From NCBI GenBank assembly GCA_034438015.1, contig DAOTTD010000185.1:1-64000 (forward strand): DNA of 64,000 nucleotides, written 5' to 3'. Positions 26,348-35,610 of the stretch are shown here, piece by piece (the stretch's first letter is position 1; each line of letters opens with the position of its first letter). This DNA is from JACDAE01 sp034438015. Its GTDB lineage: Bacteria > Chloroflexota > Ktedonobacteria > Ktedonobacterales > Ktedonobacteraceae. A program made the translations under genes and the position numbers. Under the pieces are notes generated by a model. The model ran no database searches, was not told the origin of the DNA, and saw only the letters and a program-made list of their open reading frames with translations.

Positions 26348-26364
26348 TTGTCCAAAAGTAGTTC

Positions 26365-28359
26365 TCAGAAGCGACCGAAGCTGACCGGACTGAGCAGGCG
26401 ACTGAGGAACTGATTGGCGACCCGCTTATCGACGCGGTTGCCAATGCGCGCCATCAGCACATTGGTTGGCTCCATGCTGACGTTGGGCTCGGTTGTAGGA
26501 TACTCGATGAAGCCTCGCGTCGCGAAGAGGTGCGCGATCAGCTCGCGATAGCGGTACAGAGAGATGCCGAGATCCTCAGAGTCCCAGTGCCAGGAGAGAC
26601 CAATGGCGAAAAAGATCATATCCTCCAGGGCCTCCAGTTCCAACGCGAAGGCAAGCATGTCGCGCGCAATAGAGTGACCGCGCCAGTTCGAGCTAACCTC
26701 GATAGCGACCTCGTAAAGGTTCTCGATGCCCTCCCACCATTCGTCGGCGGGCGCAATCGTCACCTGACCGATGATCTCACCCGCCGGTGTGTGGGCAAGC
26801 GTCAGGGCGCAGTCAGGACTCTTCGCGATATCGAGGAGCAGTTGATGCTCGCGTTCTGGCAGGCGGGCAAAGGCATGCAGACCACTATCAGGGCGCAGGC
26901 GCTCGACCAGCGAAGGTGGACAAAAGTCGCGCAAGAGGATCGGTCCCTTCGCGGTATCGAGCGTCTTCATGCGCGAAGGAGACGATCCCTTATTCATGTG
27001 CAGCAGATCGAAGAGACCCGCCAGCGGCGAGTGTTGGCGCGGCGCCGGGAAGGCATGACGCAGAGGCGAGGGGACGACGAGGTTACGCACCAGCGCCACC
27101 GTCTGTCGGTTCGCACGATTGATCGACCAGCGGCGTGGCTGGGGTGGAAAATCTTCCGAGCGATCCATCAGCGTCGTTGGGAAATCCGATAGCAGGACGG
27201 GTTTGCCCATCAGCTCCTGGGCTATCTCCTCCTCCTCATGCATCGCTAGCCACGCGGGGCGCCAGCGCTCGATCCACTCTTGAGGAAGTGAGTCTGGTAT
27301 ATTTTGCTCCGACATCTCGGCCCACAGCAGGCTCCACGCGCGCGGCACCACGCGGTACAGATCGTACCCGCCGCCCCCCAGAGCAACCCAGCGGCCCTCG
27401 CAATACGTGTGGGCAAGCTGGTGCGCCAGTTTTATCTGCGCACGAATGCCGCGCATGGTCAGGCTGAGGTGCGTCAGCGGGTCCCAGGCGTGTGTATCGC
27501 AACCGTGCTGGGTGATGATGACATCGGGAGCGAAAAAGGTCAATACAGGCAACAGCACAGCGTTCATCGCCTCGATATAGGAGTCGTCCTCGGTAAAAGG
27601 TTCCAGTGGCACATTCACGGAATAGCCACGCCCGCTGCCATTGCCCAGTTCGAGCACATCGCCAGTGCCGGGGAAGAGGTAGCGACCTGTCTCATGAAGC
27701 GAGACCGTCATCACGCGTGGATCATCGTAGAACGAGCGCTGGACGCCATCACCGTGATGGGCATCGAAGTCGATATACAAAACCTTGGCCTCGCTGGAGC
27801 GCAGCACGTGGGCGATGGCCACCGAGGCATCATTATAGATACAGAAGCCCGACGCGCGCTCTGACCAGGCGTGATGGAGTCCGCCGGCGGGATGAAATAC
27901 GTGCAGTGGTCGCTCCTCCTCGCTGGCAAAGCTGCCGCCTTCGGGCAGGCCCAGAACGGCGCTTATCGCAATCAAGGTACCGCCAGCGATGCGCGCCGAG
28001 ACCTCGTGCATGCCGGGCAAAGCGGGGGTATCGCCATCGCCGAAACCGTAGTGCAGGGCGAGCTGCGCCCGCTCCTTGCGCTCATCTGCACTGATGCCTG
28101 GGTCTTCAGGCTCAGTGAGGCGCTGAACGGCGGCGATGTATTCGGGTGTATGTGCCAGGCTCAGCTCCTGCGCTGTGGCGGCACGTAGGCCCAGGGCCGT
28201 CTGTGCGTTACCAGGTCGCCACAGATCGGTGTGCTCTAGCAGATCCACCAGGGCCTGCAGACGCTTTGGATTCAGAGGATGCTGCGGTCCAAAATCATAG
28301 TGGAGTTCTTCGGGATCAAAAATCAAACGTACTCTCTGATGAGGAAGTATACTAGACAT
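26365..28359 (-). CDS. AcuC-AcuA fusion: histone-deacetylase-family deacetylase joined to acetyl-CoA synthetase acetyltransferase
   Basis: A 664-aa protein. Residues 10-375 are an AcuC/class I HDAC-like deacetylase: substrate-channel His pair in GGLHHAW (162-163), zinc ligands in IDFDAHHGDG (197-206) and GCDTHAWD (287-294), and catalytic Tyr332 in GGGGYDL. After a linker of about 90 residues, residues 467-655 match AcuA, the GNAT acetyltransferase of Bacillus: LDTAKGPILLRDF, LYEVAIEVSSNWRGHSIA, the AcuA-like SWHWDSEDLGIS and NVLMARIG. In Bacillus these are separate proteins that acetylate and deacetylate acetyl-CoA synthetase; here both are in one chain. GGAAGG lies eight bases before the ATG at 28359, which overlaps the end of the acuB-like gene. 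Confidence 0.9.
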   Translation of the reverse strand: MSSILPHQRVRLIFDPEELHYDFGPQHPLNPKRLQALVDLLEHTDLWRPGNAQTALGLRAATAQELSLAHTPEYIAAVQRLTEPEDPGISADERKERAQLALHYGFGDGDTPALPGMHEVSARIAGGTLIAISAVLGLPEGGSFASEEERPLHVFHPAGGLHHAWSERASGFCIYNDASVAIAHVLRSSEAKVLYIDFDAHHGDGVQRSFYDDPRVMTVSLHETGRYLFPGTGDVLELGNGSGRGYSVNVPLEPFTEDDSYIEAMNAVLLPVLTFFAPDVIITQHGCDTHAWDPLTHLSLTMRGIRAQIKLAHQLAHTYCEGRWVALGGGGYDLYRVVPRAWSLLWAEMSEQNIPDSLPQEWIERWRPAWLAMHEEEEIAQELMGKPVLLSDFPTTLMDRSEDFPPQPRRWSINRANRQTVALVRNLVVPSPLRHAFPAPRQHSPLAGLFDLLHMNKGSSPSRMKTLDTAKGPILLRDFCPPSLVERLRPDSGLHAFARLPEREHQLLLDIAKSPDCALTLAHTPAGEIIGQVTIAPADEWWEGIENLYEVAIEVSSNWRGHSIARDMLAFALELEALEDMIFFAIGLSWHWDSEDLGISLYRYRELIAHLFATRGFIEYPTTEPNVSMEPTNVLMARIGNRVDKRVANQFLSRLLSPVSFGRF

Positions 28360-29086
28360 AAGCCTCACCTTCCGTTAGCGGGCTACCAAAAGAAAACTGG
28401 ATACCCTCCGCCTTCAAACGTATCAGCAGGGGGGTGGGATTAATCGTGCCCAGGCGCATCGTAGCGACGCGCGGAACGCCATCGGGGTCCGGAGCCGCCA
28501 TCACGCTGCGGATCTGCATATGAAGTTCAGAGGCCAGCACCAGGGCATGCCCCAGGGTAGCCATATTGCCGAGCGGCAATATGATATCCAGTTGCATGCC
28601 GGGCTCCAACGCCCCCATAGCGCGCGAAAGGGCGAGTAGTAGATCGCTTCGTGTAACCAGCCCTACCAGCATGGCCTTGCTCTCTTCACCCACCAGACCA
28701 TATTCTACCACCGGGATATAGTTCAGATTGCGCTCGACCAGCAACTGGGCAGCGGCGGCAACGCTCGTCGTTGGCGTCACGCGGAGCACCGCCCGGTGCA
28801 TCACCTCAGCGACCTTACGTTCCTGCCAGAAATGCTGGGCATCGTCATCGCGTTCCCCCAGGGCTGAGGCCATATCGATATCTTGCGAGGTGAGTAAGCC
28901 CTCTAAAAGAAAACCCTTGCGAGGTTTTTCGTCGTCCAGATGTTGTGAACTGACGACATTGACGGTCCGGACCACGGGCAAGTGATGAAACTTATGTTGG
29001 CGAAACAGATTCGCCGCGTGGGCCAGGGAATCGTCAGGTGTCACCGTAAGCAGTTTTGTCGTCATAATGTCACGTACAATTAACAT
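28352..29086 (-). CDS. acuB: AcuB-like protein with two CBS domains and a C-terminal ACT-like domain
   Basis: A 244-aa protein. CBS 1 is at about residues 5-75 (IMTTKLLTVTPDDSLAHAAN), CBS 2 at about 90-155 (VMHRAVLRVTPTTSVAAAAQ), and residues 165-235 look like an ACT domain (LPLGNMATLGHALVLASEL). AcuB proteins have this layout; CBS pairs bind adenine nucleotides. The stop overlaps the start of the deacetylase-acetyltransferase gene by eight bases, so the two are translationally coupled: the order acuB-acuC/A reproduces the acu module of Bacillus in a compact form. It probably senses adenylate charge for this system; that is inference. GGGAG precedes the ATG. Confidence 0.88.
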   Translation of the reverse strand: MLIVRDIMTTKLLTVTPDDSLAHAANLFRQHKFHHLPVVRTVNVVSSQHLDDEKPRKGFLLEGLLTSQDIDMASALGERDDDAQHFWQERKVAEVMHRAVLRVTPTTSVAAAAQLLVERNLNYIPVVEYGLVGEESKAMLVGLVTRSDLLLALSRAMGALEPGMQLDIILPLGNMATLGHALVLASELHMQIRSVMAAPDPDGVPRVATMRLGTINPTPLLIRLKAEGIQFSFGSPLTEGEAYV

Positions 29087-29460
29087 ATGCCTACTCCCTC
29101 AAAAATGGTGCATCCCACTACACTCTCTACCAACGAGAAACGAGTACCCCCCTCTCCAGAGGTTCTACCTTGAGATGACTATGTTATTATGATAGCACAA
29201 AAGCATTGCCCAGGCACCTTTTTGTACTCACAGATGCCTCTCAATTAGCCGCATGCTTGCTAATTTGTGAACATCAATGGTTCCCTTTCAACCAGATACG
29301 ATATTGCCCTCTTTTTCTGTTACTCTTAAGATCTGCACCTCACTGCCACCTCATAAGCGCCGAAGCGGTGCACCTCTGGCTTCCATATTAGACCAGATAT
29401 AGTATAATTTCGGTACAAAGCCATGAACTATAGCAATAAATACGGAAGAGGAGAGCACGC

Positions 29461-31770
29461 ATGATCGATAACGAAGACACTCCCACCACTCCACGCCCGC
29501 CAACGCCTCAAGAGCACGACGCCCCGGCTACTATAGAGGTCCCCCTGACTCCTTCCGAGGCGACCGAACAGGACGATACAGAGATACTCGCCGGGCCAGC
29601 GCAAGCTGAACAGAGCGTTCAGGGAACGACACCTGAGCAAACGCCCGCAGAGCAAGCGGCGGCCCCCGGCGCTGGTGCAGCCGCTCCAACCTTGATTGTG
29701 CCCGTCGAAGCTCCCGATGGAGCGCTTCCGACAGAAGGACGCAGCGATACAGTATTTTCTAGCAGGCCAACGGATACTGCTCAGCCTGTCCCACCGATTC
29801 AACAGGCGGTGCCCGTTCTATCCACAATACCGCACACGACCATTGATGACCTGCTGGCACTACGCATTGCGAGCGATCCTCAGATCTCGCCGGATGGGTC
29901 GCTCATCGCATTTACGGTGTTGGAGAGTGATGGCGAAAAGAATACGACGAGCAGCGCACTCTGGCTGGTTGGCAGCGCAGGAGGAAAGGCACCCTGGCAG
30001 ATTACCGGCGGAGAGCACCACGATACGACGCCGCGCTGGTCGCCGGATGGACGCACACTGGCATTCTTGAGCGACCGCACGGGAACAACCCAGGTCTACC
30101 TGCTGTCGATGGATGGTGGCGAGGCACGACAATTGAGCAAACTGGCACATGGGGTAAGCGAGTACAGATGGCGTCCCGATGGACGAGTGCTGCTCGCGCA
30201 CAGCGCGTGGGGGCCGGCTGACGAGCAGCGCGGGCCAGATCGTAGCAACGAGGTACAGATCTTTACGCGCCTGGATGCGCACTGGGACGGGCTGGGATAC
30301 AAGCAGGGCAGGTATCAACAGCTCTGGCTGCTGCCGCTCGATGGACCAGCCATACGCCTTACGTCGGAGCCGGTCAACCTTGAGCAATCGTGCTGGTCGC
30401 CGGATGGGACGGAGATCGTCTTCTGCGCCAACCGGCGTCCCGATCCCGATCTGAGCGTCAGCCGGGCGCTGTGGGTGCTAACGGTCGCGACGGGACAGAT
30501 GCGCCGCCTGACGCTGGAGGAAGGCCTGGCGCAGGTACCCGCGTGGTCGCCGGATGGTCAGTCGATCGCCTATCTCTATACGGGCGATCAGACCGAGGCA
30601 GGTAACATGTCGCCCTGGCTGGTGCAGGCCGATGGCAAAGGCACGGCACGACTGATCGTGCAGGGCGCGGAGAGCATCACGTGCCAGATGTGGGTGATCG
30701 ACGAACTGCGCAGCGAATACCTGCCCCAGATACAATGGTACCCAGGGAGCAAATCGCTGCTCGTTCCAGTACAGGAGCGCGGGCAGGTGCACCTGTACCG
30801 TATTGATACGGAGTACAATCGGTTAACCCGCCTGACGAGTAGCAACGGGCGCTACCTGGCTCCCCAGCTCAGCCGCAATGGGCAAACGATCGCGCTGGTA
30901 CGAGCTGACTGGTTTACGCCTGGCGACATCTGGAGCATGGACAGTGCCGGGAAGAGTCCACGCAAGCTGACGGGCGTCAACGATGCATTCCTCAAAAGCC
31001 ATCAGTGGGTCCGACCACGGCGCATCACCTGGAAGAGCTTCGATGGATTGGAGATCGAGGGCTGGTTGTATCTCCCCCAGTTGCCGGAGAACGTCAAGGC
31101 ACCGTTGATCCTCGCGCCACACGGTGGTCCGTCACTGGCATGGGGAGATACGTATTCCCACGAGTTCCAGGTGCTGGCCGGGCGTGGCTACGCGGTACTG
31201 GCGCCCAATCCGCGTGGGAGCGCCGGGTATAACGAAGCCTTCACGAGGGAGGTCCTCAACGACTGGGGCGGCGACGATTTCCAGGACCTGATGGCGGGCC
31301 TCGACCACATCATCGCGACAGAGCCAATCGACGAAACACGTCTGGGAATCGGCGGCCTGAGCTATGGAGGCTACATGACCAACTGGGCGATCACGCAGAC
31401 GACGCGCTTCAAAGCTGCCGTGAGCCGTAACGGCATCAGCTCTATCGCCAGCGCGGCGCTACTCTCAGACCAATCGATCTGGCTCAATCTCAACATGAGC
31501 GATGCGGAGATGCAGGTGCAACGCTCGGCGTTGACGCACGTCGACAAGATCGCCACGCCGCTGCTCCTGCTACACGGGGAAGATGATCTACGCTGCCCAT
31601 TCAGCGAGTCGCTACAACTGTTTGTCGCCCTGCGCCGCCTGAAGCGTACCGTCGAGCTGGTCAAGTATCGGCATGTCAGCCATCTCATGGACTGGCCTGA
31701 GGTTGGTACGCCCCGGCAGCGCGTCGACCGGTTGCGCAGAACGGTGCAGTGGTTCGAGCATTTTGTCTAA
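29461..31770 (+). CDS. S9-family prolyl oligopeptidase / acylaminoacyl-peptidase-like serine peptidase
   Basis: A 769-aa protein. The first 120 residues are a Pro/Ala/Thr-rich, disordered stretch without a signal peptide. Residues 125-500 form a TolB/WD40-like propeller with repeated RWSPDGRTLAF/CWSPDGTEIVF blades. The C-terminal hydrolase domain (about 520-769) has Ser634 in GLSYGGYM, Asp709 in HGEDDLRCP and a His (738 or 741) in RHVSHLMDWPE. It would cut short peptides after admission through the propeller. GGAGAG stands eight bases before the ATG. A TATAAT at 29403-29408 may be its -10 element; the remaining 29087-29460 region shows no gene. Confidence 0.92.
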   Translation: MIDNEDTPTTPRPPTPQEHDAPATIEVPLTPSEATEQDDTEILAGPAQAEQSVQGTTPEQTPAEQAAAPGAGAAAPTLIVPVEAPDGALPTEGRSDTVFSSRPTDTAQPVPPIQQAVPVLSTIPHTTIDDLLALRIASDPQISPDGSLIAFTVLESDGEKNTTSSALWLVGSAGGKAPWQITGGEHHDTTPRWSPDGRTLAFLSDRTGTTQVYLLSMDGGEARQLSKLAHGVSEYRWRPDGRVLLAHSAWGPADEQRGPDRSNEVQIFTRLDAHWDGLGYKQGRYQQLWLLPLDGPAIRLTSEPVNLEQSCWSPDGTEIVFCANRRPDPDLSVSRALWVLTVATGQMRRLTLEEGLAQVPAWSPDGQSIAYLYTGDQTEAGNMSPWLVQADGKGTARLIVQGAESITCQMWVIDELRSEYLPQIQWYPGSKSLLVPVQERGQVHLYRIDTEYNRLTRLTSSNGRYLAPQLSRNGQTIALVRADWFTPGDIWSMDSAGKSPRKLTGVNDAFLKSHQWVRPRRITWKSFDGLEIEGWLYLPQLPENVKAPLILAPHGGPSLAWGDTYSHEFQVLAGRGYAVLAPNPRGSAGYNEAFTREVLNDWGGDDFQDLMAGLDHIIATEPIDETRLGIGGLSYGGYMTNWAITQTTRFKAAVSRNGISSIASAALLSDQSIWLNLNMSDAEMQVQRSALTHVDKIATPLLLLHGEDDLRCPFSESLQLFVALRRLKRTVELVKYRHVSHLMDWPEVGTPRQRVDRLRRTVQWFEHFV

Positions 31771-31856
31771 ACAGAGCACGTTCCACTCTGTCCATTCGTA
31801 AATAATGGTGGCAGGGAACATGATGTTCTCTGCCACTCTATCAGCCCGGAATAAGA

Positions 31857-32000
31857 TTGACACTTCCCCGCTTGAAAAGCAGGGGAATTCTTCCTTCGAC
31901 CAGGAGGCTTGCTCCTTCCCCTCACGAGCAAAAAGTAGAGGTCCCCTATCCAGAAGCGTTTCACTCCGAGGAGTGGGTTCCCGTATGCCCTACGGTACGT
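31857..32000 (-). ncRNA. Candidate omega-RNA (reRNA) of the IS605 tnpB
   Basis: TnpB proteins use an RNA that spans the 3' end of tnpB and the element's right end, with the guide taken from flanking DNA. Here the tnpB 3' end and the 100 bases after it contain paired blocks (GAAGGAAGAATTCCCCTGC and a final CCCC/GGGG stem). The guide would begin just left of 31857 on the minus strand. The start of the RNA cannot be fixed. Confidence 0.4.
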
Positions 32001-33088
32001 TCCAATGCCTTGTCTAAGATGTTGCACGCCGCGTTATGATCGCGATCGAGTACCACACCGCAGCTCGTGCAGATGTGTGTGCGCACGCTCAAGCTTTTCT
32101 TGATGCGTGTGCCACACTCCGAACAATCCTGACTGGTGTAGTGTGGTGCGACTTTGATCACGGTGATGGCATGCATCGCACCATAGGCGCAGACCCAGGT
32201 GAGAAACAAACTCCATGCTACATCATTGATCGATTTCGCGAGATGGTGATTGCGCACCATATTGGCTATCTTCAAGTCTTCAAAAGCAATCAGATCGTGA
32301 GATGTGATCAGCGCGTTTGCCTGCTTTCGGGCAAAATCTTCACGCTGCCTCTGGACCTTGAGATATCCCTTTGCCAGTTGCTTTCTGGCCTTCTTGCGAT
32401 TGCTGCTCTTCTTCTGTTTGCGGGAGAGTTGGCGGTGCAACCGCTTGAGTTTCTTTTCTGCCGATGCGTAGAAGCGCGGGTTGTCAACCGTTCGCCCTTC
32501 TGAGTCGGTGTAGTAGGCTTTGAGTCCTACATCAATGCCCAGATCGACGCCGGTAGGAACGTGCTCAATCACGCGCTCTGCCTGCACTGCGAACTGACAA
32601 TAGAACCCATCTGCACGCTTGATAATGCGTACCCGTTTGAGTCTCTTCACAGGAAAGGTCTCGATATCACGCGTGCCCACAAGGCGCAATCTTCCTATCC
32701 TGCAGCCATCGGTGAAGGTGATGTGCTTGCCATCTCCGTCCAGCTTCCAGCCTGTTGTTTTGTATTCCACCGAGCGATTATCGTGCTGGAAAGTGGGATA
32801 GCCCTTCTTCCCAGGTTTCTTTGTTTTGCAGTTGTCATAGAAACGGGAGATGGCAAACCATGCGCGGTCTGCTGCTGCTTGACGTGCCTGGGAGTTGAGA
32901 GAAGAGGCAAACGAGTACTCGCGGGCGAGAACAGCACAGTAGCATTGAAGATCGTTCTTTGAGACGCCACGCTCATCCATCCACTTACGTAGACAGGTAT
33001 TACGGATGAACTGCACAACTCTGAGAGCCTCCTCAATTGCGGCGTATTGCTGTTTCGTGCCATCTATCTTGTACTCGTAGATCAACAT
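31961..33088 (-). CDS. tnpB: RNA-guided endonuclease TnpB (IS605 OrfB)
   Basis: A 375-aa TnpB, ancestor type of Cas12. The RuvC triad is complete: Asp186 in GIDVGLK, Glu270 in IAFEDLKI and Asp350 in LDRDHNAA. The zinc ribbon is intact, with Cys322/325 (CSEC) and Cys340/343 (CTSC). The N-terminus has the HTH-like region (FIRNTCLRKWMDERGV). Its ATG overlaps the tnpA stop. TnpB cuts the excised donor site under guide-RNA control and so retains the element. All key residues present, so likely active. Confidence 0.95.
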   Translation of the reverse strand: MLIYEYKIDGTKQQYAAIEEALRVVQFIRNTCLRKWMDERGVSKNDLQCYCAVLAREYSFASSLNSQARQAAADRAWFAISRFYDNCKTKKPGKKGYPTFQHDNRSVEYKTTGWKLDGDGKHITFTDGCRIGRLRLVGTRDIETFPVKRLKRVRIIKRADGFYCQFAVQAERVIEHVPTGVDLGIDVGLKAYYTDSEGRTVDNPRFYASAEKKLKRLHRQLSRKQKKSSNRKKARKQLAKGYLKVQRQREDFARKQANALITSHDLIAFEDLKIANMVRNHHLAKSINDVAWSLFLTWVCAYGAMHAITVIKVAPHYTSQDCSECGTRIKKSLSVRTHICTSCGVVLDRDHNAACNILDKALERTVGHTGTHSSE

Positions 33089-33483
33089 TAGCTTTTACTC
33101 TGCCTCTCAATATATGCGCTTACCGTGTCCTGGCTGACGAATCCCGCCGTGCTGTAGAACGTTGATCGTGTCCAGAGCGATGGCATTCTCATCAAATGGG
33201 GAAAGGTTTCTCTCAGATCATGAGAGGAACGACCCTTGATGAGCCTTGCAATATCGGTTGGCAAGGTATAGGGATTCGTTTGAATGAAGAGATGCACATG
33301 GTCTGGTTGGATAGCGAGCTGAACGATCTGCCAGCCATTTTCTTGCGCAACCTCTTCAATGATCTGCTTGAGACCGTCATACACTGGCCCTACCAGAACT
33401 TTTTTTCGCCGTTTCGGGCAGAAAATGAGGTGGTAGAGCATGTGGTGAACGGTATGCTGTTCGTGAATATAGTTCTCGTCCAT
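33088..33483 (-). CDS. tnpA: IS200/IS605-family Y1 transposase TnpA
   Basis: A 131-aa HUH single-strand transposase. The metal-binding HUH pair is His62/His64 in PDHVHLF, and the catalytic tyrosine is Tyr124 in VSAYIERQ. The N-terminus (HTVHHMLYHLIFCPKRRKKVL) is the IS200 signature. I use the ATG at 33483 because this matches the family's length; the frame continues upstream without conserved sequence. It overlaps tnpB by one base (ATGA). Confidence 0.95.
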   Translation of the reverse strand: MDENYIHEQHTVHHMLYHLIFCPKRRKKVLVGPVYDGLKQIIEEVAQENGWQIVQLAIQPDHVHLFIQTNPYTLPTDIARLIKGRSSHDLRETFPHLMRMPSLWTRSTFYSTAGFVSQDTVSAYIERQSKS

Positions 33484-33621
33484 GTTGATAAGTATGGCAG
33501 ATACAACTAGAGTTGTCAACAGTTTTCCCTCTATGCCCATCACGCCGCCAACAGGCGCGAGCCATTCATCCCCGCTCTCTGCGAGACGGGGCTTTCTGGC
33601 TTGTTCGTGTAAGCAATCTTG

Positions 33622-34008
33622 CTAGCGGGAAACGAAGAGCTGCACGATATAGAAAACGGAGGCAGCAGCAAGAAAGAAACTGAAGACGCCCGTGACGGCA
33701 CGCGAAACCGCAAACGTCCCGGTGCGTGGACGGATACAGAAGAGCGCCGTGCGCATCGTCACGATGAAGATGCCCACCAGGAATAAGAAGTTCAGAACCC
33801 GCACAGGAAACGCGCCATTGAACATAGCAAAGGTCAGAACGACGGCCCCAAAGGTCAACAGGGCGCCGACAATATCGAGGGCCGCGAATCCTACGAAAGA
33901 GATCTCATCGAAAGAGTGTGAAAGCAGCCTGGGCGTCATGCGCCAGATGATGAATAGCCCCCCTCCATACGCAATGAGGCTCAGCAACGTCCATAGAACA
34001 TTCTGCAT
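33622..34008 (-). CDS. Small integral membrane protein, unknown function
   Basis: About 128 aa with four hydrophobic helices (VLWTLLSLIAYGGGLFIIW; ALDIVGALLTFGAVVLTFAMF; VLNFLFLVGIFIVTM; GVFSFFLAAASVFYIVQLF). No catalytic motif seen and no family recognised. The start is uncertain: ATG at 34008 begins just before the first helix, while another ATG at 34041 would add 11 polar residues. It lies just left-end-proximal to the IS605 element and divergent from the methyltransferase gene. Confidence 0.6.
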   Translation of the reverse strand: MQNVLWTLLSLIAYGGGLFIIWRMTPRLLSHSFDEISFVGFAALDIVGALLTFGAVVLTFAMFNGAFPVRVLNFLFLVGIFIVTMRTALFCIRPRTGTFAVSRAVTGVFSFFLAAASVFYIVQLFVSR

Positions 34009-34393
34009 ATATCTTTCATCCCCACACAATTTGGTAGTCATAACACGGTACATCTGTGCCTCTCGGCACTTGTACAGCAAAGGTACTATAACAGTACAGC
34101 CTGTTTTTCCTGTCAGGCCATTGTACCACGCCAACAGTGGCACTGTGACCATTCAGCGTGTATTGCCGGTGCGAATCTTTCCCGTTTAGCCTGGCATTCC
34201 ATACGCTTGTAGACACTCTCTAACAACGGATCAGGCCGTGGGAATGGCACAAAATCGGGACTCTCTGGTGAGAGGCATTGCATGTGATACGGAGAGATTG
34301 CGGTACCAGGCAAAGAGGTACATGATATGGCTATTTTTTGACGGTTGTGTTACAGTAGAACAGGAAAACAAGCAGATGCAAGGGAGATCACCC

Positions 34394-35476
34394 ATGGCAG
34401 AACTGGTCTGGAAAGGCAAGCGCTGGCCTCTCGACCATCATGCGCACTCCTCATCCGAGTCGGCTCTCGTGTATCCAGCACCGTCTCTGATCACCCAGGC
34501 TTACTACTATGGACAGGCAAGAGAGATCCAGGCAGGCGCAGAATGCTCATCGCCTTCCAGCTGGTACAACCGCCTGCTTCATGGCGATAAGAGCAGTATC
34601 TTGCCAGCCCTGCAACCTGAGTTTGCAGGCGCCGTCGACCTGATCTACATCGACCCACCCTTCATGACTGGTCGCACGTTTAGCACCGGAGAGCGGGTTG
34701 CTTACAGCGATACCTGGAAGAACGACCTGGATCGCTACCTACAATGGCTGTATGAGACGCTGCACCAGCTCTACACACTGCTCGCGCCGGAGGGGAGCCT
34801 CTATATCCATCTCGACTGGCGCGTTACCCATTATGCAAAGATCATGCTGGACGAGATCTTCGGTACGAGCATGCAGGTCAATGGCCCAGGTTTCAAAAAT
34901 GAGATCATCTGGCACTACCAGTCGGGCGGGCGCTCACAGAAATATTTTGCGCGCAAGCACGACACCATCTTGCTGTACACAAAATCCAGCCAATACTGTT
35001 TTCATGGTGAGCGCGTGGGCGTACGACGGGGCAAGCAGAAACGCAACCATATGCGCAAGGAGGTGGGACTCGATGGTCGTGTCTCATGGAGCATTCGTTC
35101 TGCCGGTCGCATCTACACATACAGCGAAGACGCTACAATGGCGCTGGCCGACGTCTGGAGCGATATCGGCCATCTTCACCAACGAGACCCCGAGCGCACC
35201 GGGTACGCGACCCAGAAGCCAGAGGCCCTACTAGAACGGATCATCCTGGCATCCTCCGAAGAAAATCATCTCGTGCTTGATTGTTTCTGCGGCAGTGGAG
35301 TCATGCCCGCCGTAGCCGGGCGTCTGGGGCGACGCTGGATTGCCATCGATAAAAGCGAGCTCGCCATCGCAATGACGCGCGAACGCCTGCAGGCTGACGA
35401 ACAAATGCAACCTTTTGCATTGCAATACGTGAACGAAAAGGGACACATATTGGACGCCTTTCAAAAGAGCAAGTAG
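34394..35476 (+). CDS. Site-specific DNA methyltransferase (amino-methyltransferase, beta class)
   Basis: A 360-aa N6-adenine or N4-cytosine DNA methyltransferase. Catalytic motif IV DPPF is at residues 87-90 (LIYIDPPFMTG) and the AdoMet-binding motif I DCFCGSG at 296-302. This order (IV before I) is the beta class. The intervening region (about 130-280) carries the target recognition part and the TQKPEALLERII motif. AGGGAGA ten bases upstream supports the ATG at 34394. No restriction endonuclease lies beside it, so it is an orphan, possibly regulatory or left from an R-M or Type III system. Confidence 0.9.
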   Translation: MAELVWKGKRWPLDHHAHSSSESALVYPAPSLITQAYYYGQAREIQAGAECSSPSSWYNRLLHGDKSSILPALQPEFAGAVDLIYIDPPFMTGRTFSTGERVAYSDTWKNDLDRYLQWLYETLHQLYTLLAPEGSLYIHLDWRVTHYAKIMLDEIFGTSMQVNGPGFKNEIIWHYQSGGRSQKYFARKHDTILLYTKSSQYCFHGERVGVRRGKQKRNHMRKEVGLDGRVSWSIRSAGRIYTYSEDATMALADVWSDIGHLHQRDPERTGYATQKPEALLERIILASSEENHLVLDCFCGSGVMPAVAGRLGRRWIAIDKSELAIAMTRERLQADEQMQPFALQYVNEKGHILDAFQKSK

Positions 35477-35610
35477 TAAATCGCCATACAGCGATATACT
35501 ACACTTGCCGACTGGTGCGCCAACATTCTCTGCAAGCAAACCTGTACAAGATATGGTACAAGGGACCGGGCAGTAATAAGCGCGGTATCCATAAGATAGG
35601 TGAAGAGAGT

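Larger units (their letters stand above)
31857..33608 (-). mobile_element. Complete IS200/IS605-type insertion sequence (tnpA + tnpB)
   Basis: Element of about 1752 bases read on the minus strand. The left flank ends in TTAC (33612-33609), the usual target of IS605-type single-strand transposition. A left-end hairpin with C4/G4 arms lies at 33570-33591. tnpA and tnpB follow, overlapping ATGA-style. A right-end hairpin (C4G.../...G4) lies at 31866-31885, and the element ends with TCAA (31860-31857). Both ends and both genes look intact, so the copy may be active. Exact ends are inferred from family rules. Confidence 0.75.

Noticed and set aside
29087..29460. Possible small gene in the acuB / S9 peptidase gap
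   Set aside because: Short open frames there have no ribosome-binding site and no conserved character; only a TATAAT at 29403 looks functional.
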